From Marivivens sp. (GTDB taxonomy: Bacteria; Pseudomonadota; Alphaproteobacteria; Rhodobacterales; Rhodobacteraceae), in contig JAHEBR010000024.1 in NCBI GenBank assembly GCA_024642185.1, positions 1-16,932 on the forward strand: a stretch of DNA of 16,932 nt, written 5' to 3'. The number at the start of each line of letters is the position of its first letter. Position 1 is the stretch's first letter. Of the stretch, positions 1 to 5,581 are shown one piece after another. The position numbers and the translations under genes are program-made. The notes beneath the pieces were generated by a model, which saw only the letters and a program-made list of their open reading frames with translations, was not told where the DNA came from and searched no databases.

Positions 1-243
1 GTTGCGGCCATCATCTACACCGACATCCTGCGCGACGGCGCGATGAAGGGCCCCAATATCGAGGCGACCGAAGCCTTGGCCCGCGCCGTCTCGATCCCGG
101 TGATCGCCTCCGGCGGTGTCTCGTCTCTGGCCGACCTCATCGCCCTGCGGGATACCGGCGTCATTTCCGGTGCCATCTCTGGCCGCGCCCTCTATGATGG
201 GGCGATTGATCTTGCAGCGGCGCTCAAGGCGCTGAAGGGCTAG
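1..243 (+). CDS. hisA: Phosphoribosylformimino-5-aminoimidazole carboxamide ribotide isomerase, C-terminal part (5' end outside window)
   Basis: The open frame enters from the left edge in frame 1 and stops at TAG 241-243, giving about 80 C-terminal residues of a protein usually near 240. HisA opens the ring of ProFAR to PRFAR in histidine biosynthesis, in the cytoplasm, by an Amadori rearrangement on a (beta/alpha)8 barrel. The visible part carries the second-half barrel signature YTDILRDGAMKGPN (including the second catalytic Asp region), then the phosphate-binding strands around IPVIASGGVSSLADL and the closing GAISGRALYDG. HisA and HisF are paralogous half-barrel duplications; the ISGRALYDG end and the partner hisF at 1280 identify this one as HisA. 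Its normal neighbour hisF is separated from it by an antisense nuclease gene whose stop codon lies one base away. Confidence 0.95.
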   Translation, partial: VAAIIYTDILRDGAMKGPNIEATEALARAVSIPVIASGGVSSLADLIALRDTGVISGAISGRALYDGAIDLAAALKALKG

Positions 244-244
244 G

Positions 245-1165
245 CTAGCCCCACGGCGCGGGGTCTTCCACCGTCACCTGGCCGAAGACATTCTCCCGAT
301 GCCAGCGCAGGTTTGCCGGATGAGGCCAGTCTTGCTGTCTTTCCGGAAGGCGCAATTTGCCATCGGGAACTATTAGTCGGTCAATGACGTCTGTGGGAAC
401 CTTGTTACGAGAAACCAAGATCGACAAATCGTCAGCCACGGACAACAGGCCCCTGTCGAACATCCAGTGCAAAGTGCCGGAAAGTGCGAGCCCGTTTCGA
501 ACCGCGTCGCTCCCCTGGCTTTCTACTGGTCGAATATGGGCCGCTTGAACTTCAGGGCGTCCACCACCGTTGCGAAGCCGCAAACCCGATATCGCACAGC
601 GATAGTCATAGGCGTCCCGGACCTTTCGTCTGAAGGCAACGTCTCGATAGGGTCGGCTGGTCAACCTTTCTATGACAGGGCGTTCAAAAGGCGCGACCTC
701 TTCGCCCAGATCATGGGGCGCCGCTTGATATCTCTGTTCCTCTTGCCGCTCTAAGTCGATTGGGAGACCTTTCCCAACAATTGCCGCAAATTCGGCATTT
801 GGCAGCCTTCGAACCGCAAGCTGCTGTGCACCGCCCTTGGCTGGGCTGCCGTCAGGGGCTGTCAGAGAGGCCTCAAATGGTCGGCCGTCATTCAACCGAG
901 GGACTTCGTGATCGAATGGCAGGTAGGAGCCCGGCTCAATCAGAGCAAGGTACCGACCGTCCATGCCTGGCTTCGGAATCACTTCCCTGATCTTCGCAGC
1001 CGCAAAATAGCCCCGTGGGCCAGCCTTGACCGGCTCGTAGTAGATCGCCCAGTCACCCACCCCTTCGAGGGCGGCTGCCAGGTAGTTCTTTGGGAAGTCG
1101 TAGACAACGTCTGGCTCATCCTCGTATATCGAGTCCGCCTTGTGCAGAAGAACCAATTTTGTCAT
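245..1165 (-). CDS. HNH endonuclease with an N-terminal PUA/EVE-like domain; candidate modification-dependent restriction enzyme
   Basis: A 306-residue protein of two parts. The C-terminal half holds an HNH nuclease of the HNH_2 type: Cys190 in YRCAISGLRL, the AAHIRP segment with His210, Asn224 in RNGLALS, and His233 in LHWMFDRGL. The N-terminal part (about residues 20-130) has a GDWAIYYEP / RGYFAAAKI / IEPGSYLPF pattern resembling PUA/EVE-like beta-barrels that read modified bases; this is family resemblance by eye. No methyltransferase gene lies beside it, which would suit a stand-alone modification-dependent (type IV-like) nuclease, but that is inference. It lies antisense between hisA and hisF, with its stop (245-247) one base past the hisA stop. 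It is poorer in GC than the his genes: by hand, 361-420 is 28/60 GC against 43/60 at 1501-1560 in hisF, consistent with transfer. No clear Shine-Dalgarno precedes the ATG at 1165. Confidence 0.85.
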   Translation of the reverse strand: MTKLVLLHKADSIYEDEPDVVYDFPKNYLAAALEGVGDWAIYYEPVKAGPRGYFAAAKIREVIPKPGMDGRYLALIEPGSYLPFDHEVPRLNDGRPFEASLTAPDGSPAKGGAQQLAVRRLPNAEFAAIVGKGLPIDLERQEEQRYQAAPHDLGEEVAPFERPVIERLTSRPYRDVAFRRKVRDAYDYRCAISGLRLRNGGGRPEVQAAHIRPVESQGSDAVRNGLALSGTLHWMFDRGLLSVADDLSILVSRNKVPTDVIDRLIVPDGKLRLPERQQDWPHPANLRWHRENVFGQVTVEDPAPWG

Positions 1166-1206
1166 GCAACCAGGAAATCCGGAACCATCGCAATATCAAG
1201 CCAAAT

Positions 1207-1234
1207 TTGAAGGCTATCCAAGCTGCGGTATTGT
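1207..1234 (+). promoter_or_regulatory. Candidate promoter for hisF-hisE
   Basis: TTGAAG at 1207-1212 and TATTGT at 1229-1234 are separated by 16 nt; each matches four of six sigma70-type consensus bases. It lies in the 114-nt spacer between the antisense nuclease gene and hisF, where a promoter would be needed if readthrough from hisA across the inserted gene is poor. Position is supportive, but the match is weak and no start site is known. Confidence 0.3.
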
Positions 1235-1279
1235 GGTTCCTTGCACTTATCCCTTTTCAACCTGTAGAAGCCCCTCACC

Positions 1280-2038
1280 ATGCTCAAGACCCGCATCATC
1301 CCCTGCCTCGACGTGGCCGACGGCCGTGTGGTCAAGGGCGTCAACTTCGTCGATCTCGTGGATGCAGGCGATCCGGTCGAAGCCGCCAAGGCCTATGACG
1401 CGGCGGGGGCGGACGAGCTGTGTTTCCTCGACATCCACGCCACCCACGAAAACCGCGGCACGATGTTTGATCTCGTGACCCGCACCGCCGAGGCCTGTTT
1501 CATGCCGCTCACCGTGGGCGGCGGCGTGCGCACCCATCACGACGTGCGCAACCTCCTCCTCGCGGGCGCAGACAAGGTCTCGTTCAACTCCGCCGCCGTG
1601 GCCGATCCCAACGTCCTGACCGAGGCGGCCGAGCGTTTCGGCTCGCAATGCATCGTCTGCGCGATTGACGCCAAGACGGTCGAACCGGGCCGCTGGGAAA
1701 TTTTCACCCACGGCGGCCGCAAACCCACCGGCATCGACGCCGTGGAATTCGCCATCACCGCCGCCCGGAAGGGCGCGGGCGAGATTCTCCTGACCTCGAT
1801 GGACCGCGACGGCACCAAGGCGGGCTTCAACCTCCCCCTCACCCGCGCCATCGCCGATGCGGTGAATATTCCGGTGATCGCCTCGGGCGGCGTCGGCACG
1901 CTCGACCACCTCGTGGAAGGCGTCACCCAGGGCCATGCCTCAGCGGTTCTTGCCGCCTCGATTTTCCACTTCGGAACCTATACAATCACTGAGGCCAAGG
2001 CCCATATGGCCGCCGCCGGCATACCGATGAGGCTCTGA
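1280..2038 (+). CDS. hisF: Imidazole glycerol phosphate synthase cyclase subunit HisF
   Basis: This 252-residue protein is full length for the family. HisF with glutaminase HisH converts PRFAR plus ammonia to imidazole glycerol phosphate and AICAR, linking histidine and purine synthesis in the cytoplasm. The two catalytic aspartates are in place: Asp11 in RIIPCLDV and Asp130 in CAIDAK. Phosphate-binding segments appear as LTVGGGVR (about 77-84) and IPVIASGGVGTLDHL, and TSMDRDGTKAGFN is the expected second-half motif. An AGAAG at 1266-1270 precedes the ATG by 9 nt, acceptable though not strong. The stop TGA (2036-2038) overlaps the hisE ATG (2038) by one base, so HisE translation is probably coupled. 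Upstream, the nuclease gene separates it from hisA, its customary partner in this bacterial group. HisH is not in the window. Confidence 0.97.
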   Translation: MLKTRIIPCLDVADGRVVKGVNFVDLVDAGDPVEAAKAYDAAGADELCFLDIHATHENRGTMFDLVTRTAEACFMPLTVGGGVRTHHDVRNLLLAGADKVSFNSAAVADPNVLTEAAERFGSQCIVCAIDAKTVEPGRWEIFTHGGRKPTGIDAVEFAITAARKGAGEILLTSMDRDGTKAGFNLPLTRAIADAVNIPVIASGGVGTLDHLVEGVTQGHASAVLAASIFHFGTYTITEAKAHMAAAGIPMRL

Positions 2039-2346
2039 TGTCGCTTGAAAAACTCAGCCAGACCATCGCCGCCCGCAAAGGCGCCGATCCCTCCACCAGC
2101 TGGACCGCCAAGCTCCTCGCCGCCGGCCCCGAAAAATGCGCCGAAAAGTTTGGCGAAGAGGCGGTCGAGGCGATCATCGAGGCGGTCAAAGGCGACAAGG
2201 CCCGCCTCACCTCCGAGGCCGCCGACGCGCTCTACCACCTCCTCGTCATGTGCGCCGCCCGCGACGTGTCGCTCGCCGACATCGAAGCCGAACTCGCCCG
2301 CCGCGAGGCGCAATCAGGCATCGCCGAAAAAGCCTCTCGGTCCTAG
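2038..2346 (+). CDS. hisE: Phosphoribosyl-ATP pyrophosphatase HisE
   Basis: A 102-residue stand-alone HisE, the usual length when it is not fused to HisI. It hydrolyses phosphoribosyl-ATP to phosphoribosyl-AMP and pyrophosphate, the second step of histidine synthesis. It has the all-alpha MazG-like fold signature: acidic metal-binding helices EKFGEEAVEAIIEA (about residues 36-49) and EAADALYHLLVM (about 60-71). The start is fixed by the 1-nt TGATG overlap with hisF and needs no separate ribosome-binding site. The final codon TAG (2344-2346) is also the first three bases of a 15-nt tandem repeat that continues into the spacer. The gene ends the his cluster, and the next gene lies on the other strand. 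Confidence 0.96.
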   Translation: MSLEKLSQTIAARKGADPSTSWTAKLLAAGPEKCAEKFGEEAVEAIIEAVKGDKARLTSEAADALYHLLVMCAARDVSLADIEAELARREAQSGIAEKASRS

Positions 2347-2406
2347 GTTCTTTTGGCCTAGTTTCTTTTGGCCCTAAATACTCCGGGGTCCGGGGCAGAG
2401 CCCCGG
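2344..2406 (+). repeat. Spacer element: 15-nt tandem repeat followed by a GC-rich hairpin
   Basis: TAGGTTCTTTTGGCC (2344-2358) is followed directly by TAGTTTCTTTTGGCC (2359-2373), one mismatch apart. After CTAAATACT comes a perfect 7-bp hairpin, CCGGGGC (2390-2396), loop AGA, GCCCCGG (2400-2406). From memory, an AAATACTCC...GGGG..CCCC element recurs in intergenic DNA of many Rhodobacteraceae; that is background knowledge, not checked here. The hairpin has no T-tract after it, so it may stabilise the his mRNA 3' end or act as a factor-assisted terminator rather than an intrinsic one. It also lies between the convergent hisE and the CoA-binding gene. Confidence 0.6.
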
Positions 2407-2432
2407 CCTACGCCGCCGTTCTGAGCGACCGG

Positions 2433-2900
2433 TCACAGCTTCGAGCTGATGATCCCTGTGTTGAAGCCACCCATCCGCAATTCGCCAAATAGCCGCTGAT
2501 ACTCGATCTTGGGGCAGCGGTTCTCGACAACGCGCACGCCCCGCGCCTCGGCCATTGCCCGCGCTTCGGCGCTTTCAACCCCGATCTGCATCCAGACCGC
2601 CTTGAGGTTGGGCCACCTCTCAAGCGCCTCTTCGACAATGGCCGGAACAGCCTCGGACCGCCGGAAGATGTCCACCATATCGACCTCGTCCGTAACGGAC
2701 GCCAGATCGGGATAGACCGTCTCACCAAAAAGCTCCTGACCAGCAAGCCCGGGGTTGATCGGGATCACCCGATAGCCTTTGAGACCCAGATAACGGGCAA
2801 CGAAATAGGACGGTCGCACGGGGTTAGCGGAAATCCCGACCACGGCCACAGTTTTCACATCGTTCAACAAGTTGCGCAAGAAGACGTCAGAATAGCTCAT
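2433..2900 (-). CDS. CoA-binding (YccU-like) Rossmann-fold protein
   Basis: A 155-residue protein that is essentially one CoA-binding domain (CoA_binding_2 type). Residues 15-24 (VKTVAVVGIS) give the first strand and nucleotide loop; the GYRVIPINPGLAGQELFGETVYPDL stretch (two consecutive segments, about residues 42-66) and MVDIFRRSEAVP (about 75-86) are diagnostic, followed by AVWMQIGVESAEA (about 100-112) and NRCPKIEY. The fold is that of the nucleotide-binding domain of succinyl-CoA synthetase alpha, but the ligase part is absent and no catalytic function is established for stand-alone members. It is cytoplasmic, with no signal or membrane segment. It converges on hisE and lies downstream of rlmB on the same strand, but the terminator at 2927-2958 separates it from rlmB, so it probably has its own promoter, which I could not identify. 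Confidence 0.9.
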   Translation of the reverse strand: MSYSDVFLRNLLNDVKTVAVVGISANPVRPSYFVARYLGLKGYRVIPINPGLAGQELFGETVYPDLASVTDEVDMVDIFRRSEAVPAIVEEALERWPNLKAVWMQIGVESAEARAMAEARGVRVVENRCPKIEYQRLFGELRMGGFNTGIISSKL

Positions 2901-2926
2901 AACCCTCAGTAACCTGCATCATGACA

Positions 2927-2958
2927 ACAAAAAAGCGCCCGGAGAGAGCCCGGGCGCA
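2927..2958 (-). terminator. Rho-independent terminator (minus strand)
   Basis: Read on the minus strand: GCGCCCGG, a 7-nt loop GCTCTCT, then CCGGGCGC and a run of six T. Arms are 2950-2957 and 2935-2942, with the T-run opposite 2929-2934. The 8-bp GC-rich stem plus T6 is a strong intrinsic terminator. It lies 133 nt beyond the rlmB stop, unusually far for a simple rlmB 3' end, and just upstream of the CoA-binding gene start at 2900. Confidence 0.88.
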
Positions 2959-3013
2959 AGTGTGGAACGAGGGACAGAAGCAAACCCGCGGGTGTTCCGA
3001 CGTCGCGGGGCTG
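2928..3013 (-). ncRNA. Candidate small RNA downstream of rlmB (promoter 3020-3047 to terminator 2927)
   Basis: The 157 nt between the rlmB stop and the CoA-binding gene's terminator hold no convincing gene. Minus-strand TTGGGA (3042-3047) and TATCTT (3020-3025), spaced 16 nt, form a plausible promoter with a start near 3013. A transcript from there to the terminator would be about 85 nt. Inside lie a perfect ACCCGCGGGT palindrome (2984-2993) and flanking GGAAC/GTTCC arms (2964-2968, 2994-2998), so it could fold. The same RNA could instead be just the rlmB 3' UTR, possibly processed. Only geometry supports this; no known RNA family is recognised. Confidence 0.22.
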
Positions 3014-3090
3014 ATTCAGAAGATAGGGCTTCCGCAATCACTCCCAAGACCCTCTCAAACAATCGTGAACAACTCATCACCAAGCCGCGA

Positions 3091-3867
3091 TCAGCCGCGC
3101 GCGGCATAAAGCGCCACCGCCGCCGCATTCGAGACATTGAGCGAACCAAACCCGCCCGCCGCCTCGATCCGAACCAGCGCATCGCACGTGTCCCGGCTCT
3201 TGTCGCGCAGGCCCGGCCCCTCGGCCCCCATAACAAGCGCCACCGGACGGTTACGCTTGCCTTCGACCGCGTCTTCGATGGTCAACTCCGCCTCTCCATC
3301 AAGGCCGAGCACCAGATAGCCAAGCTTCTTCAGCTCTTCCATCGCCTCGGCGAGGTTGCGGATCCTGAGATAGGGCTGCCGCTCGAGCGCGCCGCTTGCC
3401 GTCTTCGCCAAGGCGCCGGTCTCGGGGGCCGAATGGCGCTGCACCCCGACCACCGCCCGCGCGCCGAACACCTCCGCCGAACGCAGGATCGCCCCCACGT
3501 TATGCGGGTCGGTCACCCGATCGAGCAAAACGATGCGCGGCGGCATCGGCCCCTCGCCCAGCGCCACATCCTCAAGGCTCCCCCAATTGAGGGGCTTCAC
3601 CTCAAGCGCCGCCCCCTGATGCACCGATTCCGCGCTGATCGGGGCCGCGAATTTGCGGGGATCGGAAATCTCGGGCTCCATGCCGCTTGCAGCAATCGCG
3701 TCGGCCAGCTTGGCCTCGGCGTTCTTGGTCACCACAAGCCGCAGCCGTTCGCGCCGCGGGTTCATCAGAGCATCGCGCACCGCATGAAGGCCAAAAAGCC
3801 AAACGGTCTCGGCCGCCGCCGCCCGCTTGGCCTGTTCCTTTTCAATGACCCACTTGGGCTTCTGCAT
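3091..3867 (-). CDS. rlmB: 23S rRNA (guanosine-2'-O-)-methyltransferase RlmB (SpoU/TrmH family)
   Basis: A 258-residue SPOUT methyltransferase that uses S-adenosylmethionine to methylate a ribose 2'-OH, in RlmB that of G2251 in the 23S peptidyl-transferase centre. Order: a basic N-terminal tail (1-20), a SpoU substrate-binding domain starting VWLFGLHAVRDAL (22-34), then the knotted catalytic domain. All three SpoU motifs are visible: TDPHNVGAILRSAEVFGA (Asn123, Arg129), LVMGAEGPGLR (Glu216), and SLNVSNAAAVALY (Ser242, Asn244). AGGAG (3874-3878 on the minus strand) precedes the ATG by 6 nt and fixes the start. It diverges from tRNA-Tyr, 148 nt away. Paralogs methylating tRNA share the motifs, so assignment to RlmB rather than another TrmH-family member rests on length and the N-terminal domain. 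Confidence 0.87.
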   Translation of the reverse strand: MQKPKWVIEKEQAKRAAAAETVWLFGLHAVRDALMNPRRERLRLVVTKNAEAKLADAIAASGMEPEISDPRKFAAPISAESVHQGAALEVKPLNWGSLEDVALGEGPMPPRIVLLDRVTDPHNVGAILRSAEVFGARAVVGVQRHSAPETGALAKTASGALERQPYLRIRNLAEAMEELKKLGYLVLGLDGEAELTIEDAVEGKRNRPVALVMGAEGPGLRDKSRDTCDALVRIEAAGGFGSLNVSNAAAVALYAARG

Positions 3868-3954
3868 GGCACTCTCCTAAGGCTTGTCCCTCAATGGCTC
3901 CGCCACGGCCCCGAGGCAAGCGCGATCTGGCGTCAGAGCGGCGGGATTTTCCTG

Positions 3955-3981
3955 TTGACGCCCCCCGCCGCGCATCATATT
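3955..3981 (+). promoter_or_regulatory. Candidate tRNA-Tyr promoter
   Basis: TTGACG at 3955-3960 matches five of six -35 bases. CATATT at 3976-3981 gives four of six -10 bases at 15-nt spacing; TATTCA at 3978 gives 17-nt spacing but a poorer match. Transcription would begin near 3988, about 28 nt before the mature tRNA 5' end. TTGAC is the strongest part of alphaproteobacterial housekeeping promoters. Confidence 0.45.
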
Positions 3982-3992
3982 CAGCCCCTCGC

Positions 3993-4014
3993 AAACGGGC
4001 CCACGGGCCGGTTT
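3993..4014 (+). promoter_or_regulatory. Inverted repeat in the tRNA-Tyr leader
   Basis: AAACGGGCCC (3993-4002) and GGGCCGGTTT (4005-4014) are complementary over nine of ten positions, with one G-G mismatch and a 2-nt centre. It ends two bases before the mature tRNA 5' nucleotide at 4016. As RNA it would be a leader hairpin adjoining the RNase P site; as DNA it is a near-palindrome just downstream of the likely transcription start. Which, if either, matters cannot be told from sequence. Confidence 0.5.
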
Positions 4015-4015
4015 C

Positions 4016-4099
4016 GGGCGACGAGCTGCAAGGTGCGGCAGCGGACTGTAACTCCGCCGGGGAGACCCACGCCTGGTTCGATTCCAGGGTCGCCCACCA
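4016..4099 (+). tRNA. tRNA-Tyr (anticodon GUA)
   Basis: The 84 nt including an encoded CCA fold as a class II tRNA. Acceptor arms GGGCGAC (4016-4022) and GTCGCCC (4089-4095) pair perfectly, followed by A and CCA (4097-4099). The anticodon stem GCGGA/TCCGC encloses CTGTAAC with GTA at 4048-4050. The long variable arm is CGGGGAGACCCACG with an inner GGG/CCC stem, as expected for bacterial tRNA-Tyr. The T-arm is CCTGG TTCGATT CCAGG. The D-arm pairs GCT with GGC using one G-U. It reads UAC and UAU codons. Nothing suggests an integrated element at its 3' end: no integrase gene or repeated tRNA end was found in the window. Confidence 0.95.
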
Positions 4100-4124
4100 T
4101 TCCCCCTCCCTTCCGTGACATACT

Positions 4125-4149
4125 GCCCCAGAAATCGCGCCCCAGAAAT
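4125..4149. repeat. 11-nt direct repeat, 14-nt period
   Basis: GCCCCAGAAAT occurs at 4125-4135 and again at 4139-4149, separated by CGC. It lies in the 109-nt spacer between tRNA-Tyr and the SHMT-like gene, about 60 nt before that gene's start. A regulator-binding pair or a tandem slip could explain it. No known operator is recognised. Confidence 0.5.
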
Positions 4150-4208
4150 TGGGATTGCGATTGCGCGTCTCGTGCCGTCTTCTTCTCCTGACTATCAGGG
4201 AGGACAGA

Positions 4209-5525
4209 ATGCTCGAAAAACGCCACTGGGTTCCGGCCGCAAGCGAAGCGCGGGTGATGGAGATCGCCGCGCGCACGGCCAAGGCCTCGCCCGCCGAGAA
4301 TGCCGCGCGGATCGAGGCTTTGGCGGCCGAGAACCGCGAGATCCACGAGCGCGAGTGTTTCAACCTCAACCCCGCCACCAACGTGATGAACCCCCGCGCC
4401 GAGGCGCTTTTGGCCTCGGGGATCGGCTCGCGCCCCTCGCTCGGCTATCCGGGCGACAAATACGAGATGGGGCTCGAGGCGATCGAAGAGATCGAGGTAA
4501 TCTGCGCCGAGCTCTGCGCCGAGGTCTTTGACGCGAAATACGCCGAGATCCGGGTGCCCTCGGGGGCCATCGCCAATCTCTACGGCTTCATGGCCACCTG
4601 TCTCAAGGACGACAAAATCATCGCCCCGCCGCCCCGCATCGGCGGCCATGTGACCCATCATATCGAGGGCTGCGCCGGGCTTTTCGGCCTCCAGACCATC
4701 AACGCCCCCGTCGATGAGGACGGCTATACAATCGACGTCGACGCCCTGCGCAAACTCGCCCGCGCGGCGCGGCCCAAGCTCATTACCATCGGCGCAAGCC
4801 TCAACCTTTTCGAGCATCCGGTGCGCGAGGTCCGGTCCATTGCCGACGAGGTGGGCGCGCTCGTGCTCTTCGACGCCGCGCATCAGTGCGGGATCATTGC
4901 CGGCAAGGCCTGGGCCAATCCCCTGTCCGAAGGCGCGCATCTGATGACGATGAGCACCTACAAGAGCCTCGGCGGCCCCGCAGGCGGCCTCATCGTCACC
5001 AACGACGCCGAGATCGCCCGCCGGCTCGATGCCATCGCCTTCCCCGGTATGACCGCGAATTTCGACGCGGCCAAGAGCGCGGCGCTCGCGATGACCATGA
5101 CCGACTGGCTGACCCACGGCGCGGCCTACGCGGGTGAGATGATCGCCACCGCCCGCGCCTTTGCCTTGGCCCTCGATGCGGCGGGCATCCCCGTCTATGG
5201 CAAGGAACAGGGCTTTACCCGCTCGCACCAGTTCGCGGTCGAGGCCGCGCCCTTCGGCGGCGGTCAGACCGCTTCGAAGAAGCTGCGCAAGGCGGGGTTC
5301 CTCGCCTGTGGCATCGGCCTGCCCATCGCGCCGGTCGAGGGCGACCTCAACGGCCTTCGGATCGGCACGCCCGAGTTGGTCCGCTGGGGCGTGACGCGCG
5401 AGAATGTGGGCGAGATTGCCGCCCTCGTGGCCCGCGCGCTGACGACGAACGATCCCGAAAGCCTCGCCGCCGAGACCCGCGCCCTGCGCGCCCGCTATCA
5501 GGATTTGCACTTCGTCACCCTCTGA
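4209..5525 (+). CDS. SHMT-like PLP-dependent enzyme with divergent active site, substrate unknown
   Basis: A 438-residue fold-type I PLP enzyme of the serine hydroxymethyltransferase superfamily. Start chosen at 4209, not the in-frame ATG at 4149, because GGGAGG (4198-4203) sits 5 nt upstream. Retained landmarks: GYPGDKYEMG (79-88), SGAIAN, GGHVTH (His147, ring stacking), FDAAHQCG (Asp222, His225), Lys252 in STYKSLGGPAGG as the Schiff-base lysine, and LRIGTP (Arg384, substrate carboxylate). Compared by memory with E. coli GlyA, Tyr55 and Glu57 before GYPG are replaced (Pro76, Leu78), His228 before the lysine is Tyr251, and Arg235 is Ala258. Glu57 serves the folate-dependent reaction, so this is unlikely to be the ordinary glycine/serine enzyme. 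An aldolase- or transaldolase-like activity on another beta-hydroxy amino acid is possible; none is proven. It is followed after 56 nt by a glycosyltransferase-like gene. Confidence 0.82.
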   Translation: MLEKRHWVPAASEARVMEIAARTAKASPAENAARIEALAAENREIHERECFNLNPATNVMNPRAEALLASGIGSRPSLGYPGDKYEMGLEAIEEIEVICAELCAEVFDAKYAEIRVPSGAIANLYGFMATCLKDDKIIAPPPRIGGHVTHHIEGCAGLFGLQTINAPVDEDGYTIDVDALRKLARAARPKLITIGASLNLFEHPVREVRSIADEVGALVLFDAAHQCGIIAGKAWANPLSEGAHLMTMSTYKSLGGPAGGLIVTNDAEIARRLDAIAFPGMTANFDAAKSAALAMTMTDWLTHGAAYAGEMIATARAFALALDAAGIPVYGKEQGFTRSHQFAVEAAPFGGGQTASKKLRKAGFLACGIGLPIAPVEGDLNGLRIGTPELVRWGVTRENVGEIAALVARALTTNDPESLAAETRALRARYQDLHFVTL

Positions 5526-5531
5526 ACGGCT

Positions 5532-5559
5532 TTTGCCTGAGGCACACTGCCCCTATAGT
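5532..5559 (+). promoter_or_regulatory. Candidate promoter for the glycosyltransferase-like gene
   Basis: TATAGT at 5554-5559 matches five of six -10 bases. TTTGCC at 5532-5537 with 16-nt spacing (or TTGCCT at 15 nt) is a modest -35. Transcription would begin near 5566, 16 nt before the ATG. The element starts only about ten bases past the stop of the SHMT-like gene, so the downstream gene need not depend on readthrough. Confidence 0.4.
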
Positions 5560-5581
5560 CGGCCAAAACATCGGGCAGGCC

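Noticed and set aside
243..250. GGCTAGCC palindrome at the hisA/nuclease junction as an insertion scar
   Set aside because: Short palindrome explained by two adjacent TAG stops; no matching sequence or target duplication is found at the other end of the nuclease gene near 1166-1280.
4080..4150. Integration (att) site at the tRNA-Tyr 3' end
   Set aside because: No integrase gene and no second copy of the tRNA 3' end in the window; the nearby GCCCCAGAAAT repeat is unrelated to the tRNA.
2962..4191. Plus-strand open frame (409 codons) opposite rlmB and across tRNA-Tyr
   Set aside because: Antisense to a clear SpoU methyltransferase and runs through a tRNA; Arg/His/Pro-rich with no domain.
3981..5510. 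Long minus-strand open frame (509 codons) opposite the SHMT-like gene and tRNA-Tyr
   Set aside because: It is antisense to a recognisable enzyme and through the tRNA; the translation is Arg/Gly/Asp-rich with no motif, typical of GC-rich shadow frames.
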